A stretch of DNA of 64,000 nt from Oegoconia quadripuncta (GCA_949316235.1 OX438747.1:32770601-32834600); one strand, 5' to 3'; counted from the stretch's first letter, positions 20,208 through 33,717 are shown. The notes: generated by a model from the letters alone, not told the origin. Numbers and translations: made by a program.

Positions 20208-23200
20208 TCTCCGTAGTGCATCCTCAGATCATAAATATGAGACCTAGCGGTATTTCTTTCTAACAAAAAAGACTAATTAAAACGAATAGACATCCTTTTT
20301 GAAGTCGGTTAAAACTGCGTTTATCGCTCATTTATTTATTTGATTGTATTCTTATATTACAGCGCTTTGTTCTGAAATACCTGATTTTTTTAAAGTCAAG
20401 TTATGACAGACGGTTCAACGCTAGAGCTCACGCGCGATCAACTGTAGTAGTATCTAATTTTTAGCATTTAATCTTCTTATGTTTCCATCAACCAGATAAG
20501 CCTCGATCAACAGGCATTCAGTTAGATTTATGTTGATTTTTGATTCTGTAAAATATTTCTGTAAAAAAGAATTTTATGAAATCATCTAAATACATTTGGC
20601 GAAAAATATCGATTTCATGATGGACTAGAATGTGATTATAGAAAAGAAACGCATGTGCTCTAATGTTAGTTTATTTTGTATCGCTTTTTGTATTTACCGC
20701 TAAATGACGTCGCGGTATCGTAGCGGTAATGTATGTGCCTAAAAAATATATTAAAAGTTCCAATTGTAAACGCAAAAAAAAAAAACATTTTTAGATAAAT
20801 TTTGTAATTACCGGTTTTCCGCTAAAGTGCCTTTATGGTATCGATTTTTGTGGTACCGGTTTCAAGCTTTGGTTTCTTTATGGGGTTTGCAGTGATTTTT
20901 TTGGCGGCGGGTTGTTGTAATTAGACAAATGTAAATTGAGCTTAGCATTTAAATTAAAAACTAAAATGTAAGTAAAATCGTCTTTCAATTTTCACGATAT
21001 TAACAGTTGCTGACTTTACTAATAAAACAAAACAAAAAAGATTCTTTGGTTTACGCTTTTTTGTTGCCAAAATTACAGTTATAACGTGAAATCACGTATT
21101 TATTTAAAGTTCAGAGCTCACTTTACGTTCGTCATGTTACCATTTTACTTATTTTATTGCGGATATTTTTAAGCGAGTGAGTGTTCTTTTTTTGGAAATG
21201 AAACTACATTAGCACACACACTTGAGGGGTGTAAGGTGACACCACGACATTGCATTATAAAAGTAAGCAATTTCATGAGATTTATATTTGTTTGTGTTAT
21301 AACAATGTAGGCTTTTTGGTGTAGACTGGTTCTTTATTTTATCTGCTTTGGTCACGAAAAAAACTAGACACTTAGTACCCAGGAGCCTTTTGCCCATTTC
21401 ATCATTCAGAACATTTGGTAGTAGAGATCATGAGTGTTATAATTTATCTATCCCTGCTTAGAATGGCCGTCAGTGTCAGTTAGACCCAAGTGAACAAAGT
21501 GCTCGATTATCATCTAAACGGTACCGGTTTTAAATTTATATCTAATAACAAATGCAGTTGTGGCTCACGACCAGGGCTTAAAACCGGCTAAATTACTATA
21601 TTGCGGTTTTTTTTCATCATTTGGCATAAATACGTTTTATGTACCAATCTTTAAAAATACTGGTATCTCGAATGTGACCTAGTATTTTGGAAGATTAGAA
21701 TTAACCGGTTTTTTTTATTACTTATCTGTATCTGTTGACATCTGTTTGAACACATTGCACGCTGACACTGATTGTACGTATATCGTAATGCCTATTGACG
21801 TAATTTTTCTAAAGGTCCGAGTTCTTTGTGAAACACAACTAAACCGCCAGTGTCTAGTTGTTTATCGTGATCGAAGTTTGTCTGCGTCTAAGGGCATGTC
21901 CACTTTATAGAAATTCAAAGTAAAGGTTTTAGAACAATGTGAATATTTGCTTAAACATTAATCAAATCAGTAAACGAGTCAGATTATTTCGATTGTTTCT
22001 TAAATTAGTTTATATCACAGTCTTCTAAATAGTAGCAGACCAAACATTAATAAAACATTAATAAAAATTCGACGCATGCCTCGTGCAGCTTAATGACACG
22101 CTGTTTTTAAATATAAATATTTCTATGTCGTTTCCAATTCCACGAGTAAAATGCTACTTATTTATATTCCTTTGTAGTCATACCACAAAAAACTCAATTT
22201 TGTACAGTGTCCAAGATAACTACTGTCAGTGTCCTTGTAGTTTTATATAAATAATGATAAGTATTTCCAACACTTACTCAAATTATTTATTTATATAAAC
22301 ATCCAGAGTAATAAATGTTTTTACTGTAATGGTTGTCATATGTTACTGTCCATACACCAATGGTTAAATGCGAGTGTAACCATAGAGTTACACATGAATT
22401 TGTGGTAACATTCTCAATACAACTACTTGTTTAAGAAACAGTCTTAAATATTTGCAACCGTAACAGTGCAACTCAGATTTGGGCTTGGTTTTACATTGTT
22501 TTACAACCTTGTGTGCTGACCACATTTATAACTTAGTTCTTGTGTGTTCTATCTTCATCACATGACAGCTGATAGTAAATGCGTCATTCACCTATGAATT
22601 ACGGCGACACCGGTTAATTATGGTGACAATTGTTAACCACGAATTAAAATTTTAATTTTAGAGCAATCGATGAATGTAAATAACATCACTTTTAAATATT
22701 TGAAAAATATATTAAACATTAATGCATAATTATTATACTATACAGGAATACCTAGTGCCTGAACTAGGTAGGTATGCAACTGGTGTTTACATACCTATGT
22801 AAGTTATTTTTTGTGAATTGATTTTGTTACTTAAGTATTTCAATAAAAAAATTATTATTATTAATTAATTACTATCATCTGTCAGATTTAGGCCCCTAAT
22901 AGAGAACCATACTCATGTCATGATGTCTACTTATTTAAAATCTGTGAAAATGGGATAGAATAATCACAATATTTTCTGACTTGAGAGTCGTACCATATTG
23001 ACTTTTCTGTTTCCTTCCGTGCATTCGAATACTTCAGTCACGATAATTCTATGTATTGATGTAATAATAATATTTCATCCGTTTTTCAGGCTGCTATTTT
23101 GTATATTTTGGGGATTCCTTGGCAGTATTTTTCTGTGGATAAACAATACCGGCTCTTGCCAGTCATACCCATATTGGTATCGTTTTAACCGGTATTTTAA

Positions 23201-24617
23201 ATTGCCGGTTTTCAATTACATATTATAAATTATGACTTTCATGACATAAGCTGTGGTAGAAAATTTTATTACCTTTTTTTTGAATTCGCTGTAACAGGCG
23301 TTGAAACTGTAGACATGCATTATTTTACATAATTTCGTATGGAGTTATATATATCACCTCTAAAATCGTTATTCACTAACTTGAGACTTGTTATGGAAGT
23401 GTCTCGCCCGCTACACAGATATCAGGTGAATTATTCAAAAGTTCGATATTATTTACCCGTGTCAAATAAGAGCATTATTCTCAGGAGACCATTTTAAAAG
23501 GCTATCTTGTCTACACGCACCTAGCTGTAAAAGCTATAAGGTATAACGAATGGTATCTTGGGTATGTGGGAACGCTGATACCTATAGTTGGGCGCGTCAT
23601 CAGCGACAATTTTTATTTTGTTGTGTACTCGTTCTTTTTGAGTCTGGTATAACCACGCTTGCTTGTGGCCTGCTTATTTCACCAAACTAACATTTCCATT
23701 GAAAATAAACAAATATTTTTTTCAAAAATAATCACTTTCCTTATCCTAACTTCACAAAAAACAGAATAAGAATTAGTTTCATTTTCAAAAAGCACTTGCA
23801 GCGTAAAGTCAGCCATGAATTAATGCATCTGTAAAAATATTGGAACTGAAAAGAGACTTTTAAATTTAATTTCAAAAACGGAATTTTGTGAGGATGCTTT
23901 AGCCTGTGGCCGACTGTTTATGCTAACGTTATGGTTAATCGTGTTATTTATTAGTTTTAATGTTATTATTAGTGATAACGAAAGTGATTACGCCGGTGCT
24001 ACACTTTTGTCTACCTTGTTGTTTACTACACGTTTTTTTCGATCGCCGAGTGTGTTACTTATTTACACGTTGCTTGTGTATGTGCGAGTGATATCCGCCT
24101 CTCGCTCAACGAAATGGATCTCACTTCAATTATATAGATGATATCTAACCTTATTCATAAAAACTGCAAATATGTAATAAACCTGTTTTAGTTAAAATAT
24201 CTGTCATTAGACGTTTAAAGTTTGACATGACGGTGCAAGTCGTTAATCAAATTTTTATAAGAGGACAGGTATTTCGTACCTATTATTTGAGTAGGTATTG
24301 AACTTTTGTATGAATCAGCTGATTTTATTCATGGACCTGCGTGATATTAATCCGACAAACGACTTTGTTGTCATTTTGTATAAAATATTTGTATATACCA
24401 AAATGAGATTGTGAAACTTATTACGAGCTTCGTAAATGGTTTTTTAACCTGCAAATAACAATATTAAGTCCGAGTTGTTTTCCTTGATTTTAACTTGCTG
24501 GAAATTGACAGGCTGAATAATAGGGTGACATTTAGAAACTAATCAAATCATATTCTTAACAAAAATGGACCTTAACATGTTAATTTGATCAAATTCAGAA
24601 AATATATATAAATAAAT
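20208..24617. other. MCT intron 5, unique AT-rich sequence with ACCGGTT sites
   Basis: No exon, SINE or LINE recognised. ACCGGTT-type words are seen near 20811, 20856, 21523, 21704, 22609, 23189 and 23204. Some flanks around them look like diverged copies of one another. Confidence 0.5.
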
Positions 24618-24834
24618 AATTCAGACACTTTTCATCACTCATTTAGTCATAAATCTATGATGATGAAAAATGAATACTAGATAACGAATAAACGCACATA
24701 AATATTTATATCAACATCCATGACTCGGGAATAAATGTTAGTATCCGTCACACAAACATTTACTCCTAGCGTGATAGGACCCCGGAACCATTGGTTTCAC
24801 AGGCAGGGTCACTACCCATTCCACCAATCGGTCA
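24618..24834 (-). mobile_element. SINE-C copy, diverged
   Basis: gataacgaataaacgcacat, catccatgactcgggaataa and a damaged B box (gcgtgataggaccccgg), ending accaatcggtcatc. Older than the copy at 52774. Confidence 0.7.
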
Positions 24835-25941
24835 TCTAAATTATAATAGAAATAATATTACCAATGAAAATTTGGATTAGAATATAGGCACTCCTATAAA
24901 TAATTCTGTCCCAAGTTATAAATGAAAAAAAAAATGGATTTGGTAGTGACAATTTAAATAGTTTGCACACTGTGTGTGCTTTAAACAAAATCAGTACCAT
25001 ATGCGTCAATAAAAAAAATATATAAACGAATGATACCGGTTTGTTTGCAAGGCATTTTATACCGGTTTTTTATAATTGCTGTAATTTAAGACTGCCTTTT
25101 AAAAAATGTGGTGTGCTATAAGTTATATAGAAATAAAAAATATTTTATTCGTATTTTAAGTTTTTTGCATATTAATGAATTGAAATTACTCAAATAATTA
25201 TTAAATTTACATAAAATATGACATTTTTAGTAACATTTATTGAAAAAAAAAATTCTTTGAAAAAATTTATTAATTAAAAAACATATTTTTTCACCAGAAT
25301 GGGTACAGTCTCCGTCATAATTATTCACACAGGAATGTTTTACATGATTAAAGGTTTACTCTACTACGAACTACTCATTAAACTTTTACCATCTGCACAC
25401 CTGCATGCAGGGTGAACTCTTTGTGGACGAACTTAAGGTCTCTTTTACTGTGTTCTGGTAAATAAAGTATTTGTATTTGTTGCAGTTCCCTAAAATTGTT
25501 CCTAAAAGTCCGATGGTTGAGGGACCTGTGGATGGGAATAACTTAATTAGTTAGGATTAACCATTCAGAAATATATCACTCAAGTTATCAGATTGCCTAA
25601 ATTACGTTTTTTTTTAAAAAAAACCGGTTAATAGGTTTTTTTTTTGAGGCTTTTGTCCAGCCGTGGACGTCTTTCGGCTGATATGATGAACCGTTTTTGG
25701 AAGACTACGGTCGTTACACTTTCTGTTTCTGAATGTCAACGTAAAAAATCGTGTCTGTCGCTTTAATTCAAAAATGATAAATCTATTTAATAAGGAAACT
25801 CGGACTTATAAATGTTGCCCTATCATTAACATAACGTCCAAGTGTAGTTAGCGCAGTGCCCAAATGTAGACGGTGTGATGGGTAAAGGATGACTTAAGGT
25901 AATATCCGATCGTATTTGTAACGGCTTGCCTTTTTTTTCAG
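24835..25941. other. end of MCT intron 5
   Basis: AT-rich. ACCGGTT words near 25034, 25061 and 25623. A LINE-end stub at 25640-25690 (cttttgtccagccgtggacg). The acceptor polypyrimidine tract (gccttttttttcag) precedes exon 6A. Confidence 0.5.
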
Positions 25942-27096
25942 GACCACACCCTATTCGAAGAGGAAGAACCAATTGAAACCTACAACATGTCGACAATCAT
26001 TCCACGGAATTTGACCAACGAGAAAATTGAAAACGGCCGTCCGATAGTTAAAGAGAATTCAGAAAAGTACCTCCCTCAAACACCGAGCCAACACTGCATG
26101 CCTTCTCTGTCGTCACAGAATCAATTACGTCAGAATATGTCTAAAAGAAAACTGTCGTATACACGTCCTATAGTAAAACCAACAATAAGTTCTGCTTCTA
26201 TAGTCTTAGATAGCATTCCGGATGGCAGAAGATTAGGTTCCCAAGAAACATTTGGTAGGAGACTTAGTACAGCGGGTCCAAAGAGAAATATGTCGACTTC
26301 TAGTTTCGCTTACGTATCTACTACATTCCATGGATCGACTTTATCTGCATTTGAGCAACCAAATGAATTTGCATCGCAGTTCTCACTGAAATCAGTGACT
26401 GACAGTGTAGCGGACGTAGCGTATTGTTGCTTCTGCTGTAAGCAGAAGAAAAATAAGGAACCAAACAAGTTTTTCGATGTAAGCTTGCTAAGAGATCCAA
26501 CGTATTTGATCATACTTATATCGAGCAGCACTGTTGCGATTTCATGTACAAATTTTATAATTCTGTTACCATCGCACGCGCAGAACATCGGTTTCGATAA
26601 AGCGAGGGGGGCGTATCTACTTAGTACAGTGTCCGCTTTGGATCTAGTTGGCCGTATTGGTGGATCCGCGCTGAGCGATTTGAATATAATGCCAAAGACT
26701 TTCTACTTTGTGGGTGGTTTGTTTTTCTCTGGAATTTCGCTAGCGACGATACCGTTTCTGCAGTCGTACACATCTTTAAGTGTGATGTGTGCGTTTTTTG
26801 GCCTGGCTTCGGGCGTGAATAACGGGGTAACGACGCTTGTCATGGCCGAGATATTAGGTGTAGAACGTCTCATGTCGACTTACGGCATTTCTTTGTTCGT
26901 AAATGGTATCCTACAGTTGGTAGGACCACCGATATGTGGTATATGGTACGAGCGGCAACAGAATTTCTTCAGCATGTTCCTGACGTTTGGTTTCATATTC
27001 ATAGCGGGGTCGTCGCTCTGGATACTAATGCCGTTTGTTAATAAGCACAAAAGAGATAAAGCTAAGAAAGAATGCGAGAAAGAGCAGAAGGTTTAG
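25942..27096 (+). CDS. MCT alternative terminal exon 6A: loop and TM7-12
   Basis: Acceptor gccttttttttcag; starts in phase 0 (DHTLFEEEEPIETYNMS) and ends at a stop after KKECEKEQKV, 384 residues. A cytosolic loop of about 175 residues contains a segment shared with 6B: SQETFGRRLS, then STSSFAYVSTTFHGSTLSAF and EFASQFSLKSVTDS. Then come TM7 (YLIILISSSTVAISC), TM8 with the Asp/Arg pair (SALDLVGRIGG), TM9, TM10 (FGLASGVNNGVTTLVMAEIL), TM11 (GISLFVNGILQLVGPPICG) and TM12. The internal Met at 25987 is not the true start, because the exon is open upstream to the acceptor and joins exon 5 in frame. About 60% identical to 6B in the membrane part by eye. Confidence 0.92.
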   Translation, partial: DHTLFEEEEPIETYNMSTIIPRNLTNEKIENGRPIVKENSEKYLPQTPSQHCMPSLSSQNQLRQNMSKRKLSYTRPIVKPTISSASIVLDSIPDGRRLGSQETFGRRLSTAGPKRNMSTSSFAYVSTTFHGSTLSAFEQPNEFASQFSLKSVTDSVADVAYCCFCCKQKKNKEPNKFFDVSLLRDPTYLIILISSSTVAISCTNFIILLPSHAQNIGFDKARGAYLLSTVSALDLVGRIGGSALSDLNIMPKTFYFVGGLFFSGISLATIPFLQSYTSLSVMCAFFGLASGVNNGVTTLVMAEILGVERLMSTYGISLFVNGILQLVGPPICGIWYERQQNFFSMFLTFGFIFIAGSSLWILMPFVNKHKRDKAKKECEKEQKV

Positions 27097-29458
27097 TTTT
27101 CTTAGGTTTATTATTATATTTTTATTGGTAAGTTGACGTAGAGTGGTAGAAAGAACGCTCGTGGCGCAGTGCGTTCGATTTGGATGAGTGACCATCAGTG
27201 GCATTTTCAGACGAGTGTTTCCGTTGGGCTTTAATGAAGCGACTACTTAGTTACTGTAGACTGATATATATCATTTTGTCGTAATTCCATTCTTAATGCG
27301 CAGAGATAAGGTTTTAAATCATATTACGTTTGACCTGCAGCCATCGTACAGTCAACCATTATATTAACATAGTCTCTTTTTATTATCAAAATTTTGACAG
27401 ACAAGCTTCTCGTCGCGTTCAGCTTCAGTTTAAAATGGCTGCTACCAATGTACCCCCAATCTGTGCCGCTCAAGGTATAGCCTACAAAAGACCAGGTCTC
27501 GTACATCAGCCTCATCATCAGCCGCATGTAATTATATAAAGTTCTAGACCTATAGATGATGCCTTTAGTTAATTTATTAACTTTGTGATAATCATTGTTC
27601 ACCATTTGAGCAGTTTGCAGAAAAAGAGTTAATTATGTAAAACTTTGTAAACTGTATTGCTGCTTGAGATACCCTTATTTTCGAAAACCGGTTTTTTACC
27701 AGTTTACCGTTTGGTACTGGTATTAAATTTTTTTTATTGTACCTATTAAATTATGGTACCAAAGTGATGTGATATATGTCACAATTTATTTACCGATACT
27801 AGGTATATAGGGTAAAATTTTTTGAAAACGATGAATGAACTGTTTACATTGGCCCGTATTACAGAATCATGATTAAGTCTTGATGTCTACTTAAAACTAG
27901 TTGGAAAGGGATAGATAATTTTATATTTTTGTGGCGAGACAGATATGGCAATAATACTCAGACTTGAGTGCGCTCTTGTTGTTTCGGTCGTTTCGCTTCT
28001 AGTACTTTCTGTTAACTAATCAATTTATAGGTAATGTTTTTAAAACGAATACCTCCTATTCATCTAATGGTATTATAGGAGGCTGTGTGGGTACCACCCT
28101 CGTATCGATTTCTGTCGTCGTGCATCCATGTCCACATTGTTTTTCGGTTTAAAATTACAGGCTTTAAAGGTATTCCTTCCATGCCCTGGTTTGACAACGT
28201 ATTAGAAGTGAAAATATGAATACGATTGCAGGTAACAGATGTCACGAGCAATAGTAATCACTTTCCACTTAGGGATCTAATACTGCCCCATTTTCAATTC
28301 ATATTAGGATCAAAATATGATTCTGCTATGATACAATTTGAGTGTGTATAATTTGCGTGATCATAATATCACAATAGTTAAACAAGTGTCTACTGGGAAT
28401 TCTAATAATGAATTCTTTTTAGATGAATTATTGTTTCTAGATTCCCGGGTGAGTGCTTGTTCATTATACCATAACGTACTAAAAGGTATTCACATAAATG
28501 TAGTATGAATACTTCAAATATCCACATTTCCTAAAAACCGGAAGGTTCTGAAGAAAACCGGTTTTTTACTAGTTTACCATTTGGTACTAGTAAAAAACCG
28601 GTTTATCGATTAAATCGTTTATTATACCTACTAAATTATGGCACCAAAAGGATGTAATTTACAGTTCACAATATATTTATCGATACCGATTGTATGTATC
28701 GTAAAGCTTAGTCCAAGGTAATAATGTATAAGGTGTGATGATAAGGTGTTTTTTTATTTTTTATAATTTCTATGACTTGTACACGAGAAACAAATCAAAT
28801 GAACGTTTTATCATCTATTTTTAAACGTCGCCATATTTAATTTTGTGAAGTACCTCAAATTTCCTTGTGGTTCCTTTGCTCGAAGAATTTTTATGAAAAT
28901 CTAATTTTAAATAAATATTAATCTTTATCCTCTATTGAAATATTTTTGATATAATTGATAATTTTGACTGTTTATTTATTCATTTAAAATAATAGTTACC
29001 GTAAAACAGAGATCCGATAATGCTTAAGCCGCAATCTATATCATTAGGTACAGTTGGTTTCATAGTTAATCAAATCATATATTGTTATTTTATATGTCTA
29101 AAATTCGATAGTCTAGACAAGAGGGTCAGTTTATAGGACTATAGTCCATGGTCAAAAATTCTTTATTTTGTAGGTACACACTTAAAATAGTCAAAAGTTG
29201 TTTGTAATCATGAGTACATACATACCCTTTGGTATCAAGAACCACGGCTTGTAACCGAACGATGACCGAAAATACCGGCAAATAAAAAAATATACCGGTT
29301 TTTAGTAAAGGTTTCGTTCGGAGCGCGTTCGAAATGAGAGCGCTACCTAAAACAGATAGACAGTGCACTCGTTGGTGTCGTTTGAAATTTGCAGTGATAG
29401 AGACTGCGTCGTCGGCGAGTATAAATCACTGAATTATTGATTCGAAAACCCATTTATT
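27097..29458. other. downstream of exon 6A: 3' UTR and intron before 6B
   Basis: No further exon found. Two related AT-rich blocks with paired sites (aaaaccggttttttaccagt near 27685; aaaaccggttttttactagt near 28555), each followed by tacctactaaattatgg-like text. 29220-29440 carries gtttcgttcggagcgcgttc, which recurs at 40490 downstream of exon 6B. No convincing polyadenylation signal close to the 6A stop. Confidence 0.5.
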
Positions 29459-29462
29459 ATTG

Positions 29463-29504
29463 TACGTACATTTGTAGTATGTACATATACTACAAATGTA
29501 CGTA
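29463..29504. repeat. perfect inverted repeat, 18-bp arms
   Basis: tacgtacatttgtagtat and atactacaaatgtacgta with a 6-base spacer, inside a wider run of gtacgtac words (29459-29522). Confidence 0.85.
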
Positions 29505-29552
29505 CGTAATGTACGTACGTATAATATTTAATTTGGTTAATTTGGCAATGAT

Positions 29553-29872
29553 AGGTCATCATCAGCCCGTAAACATCCCACTGCTGGGATATAGGCCTTC
29601 TCTTGTATAATGAGGGAGTATGGGCCATAGTCCAATACACTGGTCCAATGCGGGTTGGGGACTTCACATGCCTTAGAAATTTTGTTTCACAGCCATGCAG
29701 GTTTCCTCACGGTGTTTTCCTTCACCGTTTACGAGCAGTCTGATAAATGCTCGCAAGTAATAAATAAATTTAAAAACTAATTTTTACATGGCCTTCCTGG
29801 GAATCGAACCCGGACCTCCCAAATTGGGAGATCGCGTCTTAGCCGCTGAGCCACCGACGCTCCTCATATAGG
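29553..29872 (-). mobile_element. tRNA-headed SINE (SINE-D)
   Basis: On the - strand the head reads gagcgtcggtggctcagcgg with B box ggttcgattcccagg. The body ends at the complement of gtaaacatcccactgctggg, a widespread lepidopteran repeat text. Fragments at 8350 and 62098. The head could fold like a tRNA, but it is fused to the repeat body. Confidence 0.7.
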
Positions 29873-29894
29873 TACTGTAGGGAAAGCCTGAAAT

Positions 29895-30225
29895 GGCCAC
29901 GCTGATGATAAAGATACTTTATAAACAGAAAGTTATTAAGAAAGCATATGATAAAATATCAGATTATTTAGATGATAAACATTCATGGACATAACCAGCC
30001 CGTTCGCATAACCAGGCTATTTCACAATTAATAATGAAATATTATAATATAAAATAGTAATTAATAATTTTGTAATATAAAAACCTTTTTTTTAAAGTGC
30101 AACGTCTGGAGTTTCTTGCTTGTTCTTCTCAGGGGAATATTGCCTTTTGAACAAGCAGTAGCTTTAAAAATGTAAAATCTGACTATTTTAAGTGTACCCT
30201 GTGTACCTACAAATTAAAGCATTTT
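29895..30225 (+). mobile_element. LINE 3' end
   Basis: The end of a reverse-transcriptase frame reads KILYKQKVIKKAYDKISDYL, DDKHSW. It is followed by agtttcttgcttgttcttct, gaacaagcagtagctttaaa and a tail. A sister copy lies at 44560. Confidence 0.7.
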
Positions 30226-30371
30226 TGATTTCATCCGATGCGCCTTAGTTGCGCGCTTAGTTCACGCTATGCCACTGAGTGGGAGGAATGAGGAGTCGGG
30301 ATTGCTCTTATTGTCGTACCTTCAATTGTAACGAACTGTGTCACCAATTCCTTTGCCATTCCTATTGGTTT

Positions 30372-30614
30372 GACGACCTGTTTGGTGTAGTGGTTAGAAA
30401 CTCTGCTACTGTACCAAATGGTCGCGGGTTCGAATCCCGCTAGGGGCATATGTTTGTATGATGAATAGACATGTGTTCATTTACAAAAAAAATATGTATT
30501 TGTGTAGTTTATCAACCATCTAGTATCCATAACACAAGCCTAGATGCTTACTGTGGACCTAGATGGCGCTGTGTGTTTGTGCAATGACATTTATTATTAT
30601 TTTATTTATTATTG
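30372..30614 (+). mobile_element. SINE-B copy
   Basis: gacgacctgtttggtgtagt, B box ggttcgaatcccgctagggg, end agatggcgctgtgtgtttgt and an (att)n tail. Confidence 0.85.
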
Positions 30615-31631
30615 GTGGATTTTGGCAGTTGGCAATATGGTCCATTCCTATGAAAGCCACAGAATAAGATCCTTAAACACAATCTAGAGACAATTAGAAG
30701 CTGCTTCATAAGATGCTTGTGAATTGCACAACAAGATTACAGGGTGTTTACAGGGTGTAACAACTGGTATACACAAAGTATTTGAGGATATGCTAAGTAC
30801 TGAGAACAATAGAACCGACTTTTAAATTAAAAACTGGGAAAGTGGACCTCAGGTGCAGATACATTCGCAGTCGGTCCAATTGAAACTAGAAAGGTACGAT
30901 TGACTAAATGTGAATTGGACCAACGGCGAATGTACTCGAGTAGGATAGTAGGATCTCGGAGTACTTTTTAACAAAAACTCCTACGCCATATAAATAAGTT
31001 TTGTAAAGGTTTTTCTGTCTCCGACTATGTTGTATCGGTATTAGTACCGTTTTTGCTTAGCATGGACTACACGGGCCAGGGGGGTGGAAAGTGGGAAATT
31101 TTCCTACTTACACCCTATTTCTTTCTTTAATTAGTCTGGGGTCCAAGGTAGCAATATAGCCACGTAGGGCACCGTCTATCTTCAGTAGGTGCCGTGTCGA
31201 GTACCACTGTTGATCCTATCTTATAGGAGTTACAGTGCGAGGAGTGTGGAGGGGGGATTGATTATCGGCTTCTGAAAAAATTGCGTGATCCAATTTTTTA
31301 CATCAACTAAAACCGTTGTATAGCGCGATTGACCCCCCAGTTTATACTGGGTCGTGCGGCGCGTGTGTCCGTATTGAGAATTGTGACGCGTTGATGACAT
31401 GCGAGCGTGGTTTATTTACTGCGAATCTTCCAAAGTTTGAAAAGTGTAGTGTGTGATGGTATTGTTACATTGGGACCAACCGATGATAGGAATGTTTAAG
31501 TTTATATTACCTATTCATATGTCGCGCGACCAAAACTATTGCGCTTTGCTTAGTAGATAAAACAGCGCCATCTCTTAGAATCTTCGAGAATTAATAGGAC
31601 TGATGAAACCACCGCACAACCAAAACTTTTT
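30615..31631. other. no recognised feature
   Basis: Spacer with short direct duplications (acagggtgtttacagggtgt near 30740). No frame of interest on either strand. Confidence 0.5.
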
Positions 31632-31920
31632 TAGGCCCGCGTCAATAAACCAATCTCAATAAAAGTCTTGAGGCTGTATCAACCGAGATGCGTCTTAAGC
31701 AGTTGACGCTATTATAAACCAATCTTGAGGCCTACTCAGCTGAGATTACTTCTCAAGTATTCGCCTCAGCGGTGAATGAATGATAGTCTTGAGTTTCGTT
31801 TATTAATACGAGCACCTCTCAAGTGAGTACTGTTTGAGTATGCACGTGCTTTTCAGGTTTCAAGTAAGGTTTATTAACCAACACGTCTATTTGAGAATGG
31901 TTTATGAATACGGGCCTTAG
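31632..31920 (+). mobile_element. MITE-G copy 3, near complete
   Basis: aggcccgcgtcaataaacca at the left and gtttatgaatacgggcctta at the right are inverted. The inner cagctgagattacttctcaa and acctctcaagtgagtactgt match the other copies. Confidence 0.75.
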
Positions 31921-32974
31921 TTTGCTCACAACCTATAAATCGGTCACATAAGATTGCAAGAAAAAAATTGCAATATTGATTAAAAATATGACTTAAACGA
32001 GTAATACTTGTATTTGTTAAACTTAGACTTTTCTGTGGTAATTTGTAAATAAAATAAATAATATAAATTAGCATTTGATACGACAGTTCGCGAACGAATT
32101 CGGTGTGTGACTGAGTTGTTTGGATTGATTTCTCAGTGGGGTAGAAGCTCAAAGCTAGTTCACAGATGGCACCACTGTTGAGTAACTACTTTACTACTAA
32201 CTTTACACAGTCGAACTTTATTTGTATCGAAATATTTTGACAACAGTTCACATGAGGCTTTACCTCGTATGCACTTGACGACAAACTTGCGACATTTACC
32301 TCTAATGATGTCAGGCGAAGTCGCACACAAGGTCCTTGTCGCCGTTGTTGCTGTACTCTGATTTTTGGTCTCAACTGAAGTGACGCGGCGACAAGGAACA
32401 AGTCGCGTAATGTGTCATCTCAGCGAATACAAGCTTAAGGAACACGCGAGTATCTCACGAAATGTCGCACTATTGTCTGTTACCGCAATAGACGGTAGTC
32501 CGACATTTCGGGAGATATGGGCAGTTTTTAATTAGTACATTCAATGTACCTTCTACATCACTTCTTCCCGTGATAATTAAATTGCAATATTATTGCAAAA
32601 ACAAAAATTACAGAGGATATGTTTATTCCATATTGATTTTCTTTTTCAAAAAAAATCTTAAAATTTCGTATTTGATAATTACGTAGAAGTGACCCGATCC
32701 AGTTACTTTACACATCTGTGTATATTTTTCCTTAATTCTACACAAATATTATGTTTTGTACGTTTTTATTATTATTATTATTAATTAAGTAGGGTGTTTA
32801 AAATAATTTTTTTCCAACTTATATTTTTTTACTTAAACCAATTTGTATATTGTTACTTAATTTTAATTCAATTTTTGATTATGCCAATTTAATTACGAAA
32901 TGTAAATAATAAAGTATTTTTTTAATAGAATTCCTCTGGTTTCTTTTATCCACAATTTTCATAGTAATTTATTT
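31921..32974. other. no recognised feature
   Basis: AT-rich. Two or three short - strand frames without splice context or family motifs. Confidence 0.5.
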
Positions 32975-32975
32975 T

Positions 32976-33306
32976 AACCGCCTCTGTGGCTCAATGTATA
33001 CAACATTGGGTTTACGATTCGAAGGTCGCGGGTTCGATCCCCATCGGGGTACATGTTTAAGTACTCGGTTTGGTTGGTGGTAGGGCATTTTAAATGTCCG
33101 CCTGGCTAGCTGCCACCATCTTATCTAAATCTGCCGCCAAGCAGCAATGTTAATAGCATTGTTGTGTTCCGGTTGTCAGAGATAAGATAGCCAATCCCCC
33201 AAATGTGTTGAGGTTTCCGGGTCAGTACGCTTACCACCTTCGACCTCATCTTCACTTAACATTAGGTGTGATTGAGGTCAAGTACCAACCCGTTGTCCAT
33301 GAAAAA
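32976..33306 (+). mobile_element. SINE-A, full-length copy
   Basis: aaccgcctctgtggctcaatg head, B box ggttcgatccccatc, body ctggctagctgccaccatct, end caacccgttgtccatgaaaaa. Confidence 0.85.
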
Positions 33307-33382
33307 TACCCTGAAGTAAAACGACGAGTGTTGTGCATTTGACGATGTGTGAACATCGGCGTGTATCCGAAATATTTATTAC

Positions 33383-33605
33383 TAGCTTTCCGTCCGCGTG
33401 GAAGGTTTCACCAAAATCGGTTCAGCAAAAAAATTAGCCTATATGTTAATCCAGGTCCTAATCTGTCTACCCACCAAATTTCATCCAAATCCGTCCAGCC
33501 GTATAGGTGTGAAGAGGTAACAAACTTCCACTTTTATGCAATAATTTTTTTATCTCTCTATTCCATACAGACAAACACAAAATTTCGCATTTATAATATA
33601 AAGTT
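33383..33605 (+). repeat. RTE-type LINE 3' fragment
   Basis: tagctttccgtccgcgtgga, aaaatcggttcagcaaaaaa, aatccgtccagccgtatagg, ending tcgcatttataatataaag. The same text occurs at 43278. Confidence 0.65.
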
Positions 33606-33717
33606 AGGATTATCTCTATCATGTGTGGTCCAATATGAGGGGAGGGTCGCGTTTCGTGCGTCGTCGATATTTAGTAAACAGGCAAGTTTGTTGCGATTCG
33701 TGCGTTTTGTAAAATAT

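Noticed and set aside
25987..26000. Met at 25987 (and at 36180) as true start codons of separate short genes
   Set aside because: Both frames are open upstream to an acceptor AG and continue exon 5 in phase 0. A half transporter with only TM7-12 would not be expected to function.
29800..29868. Functional tRNA on the - strand
   Set aside because: The head of SINE-D. It runs without a terminator into the dispersed repeat body.
30372..30440. tRNA gene (also 10911, 17912, 32976, 52774, 56079, 61843 and others)
   Set aside because: A and B boxes are present, but each is joined to a constant non-tRNA body with an A- or AT-rich tail and recurs many times. These are SINE heads; no free-standing cloverleaf was found.
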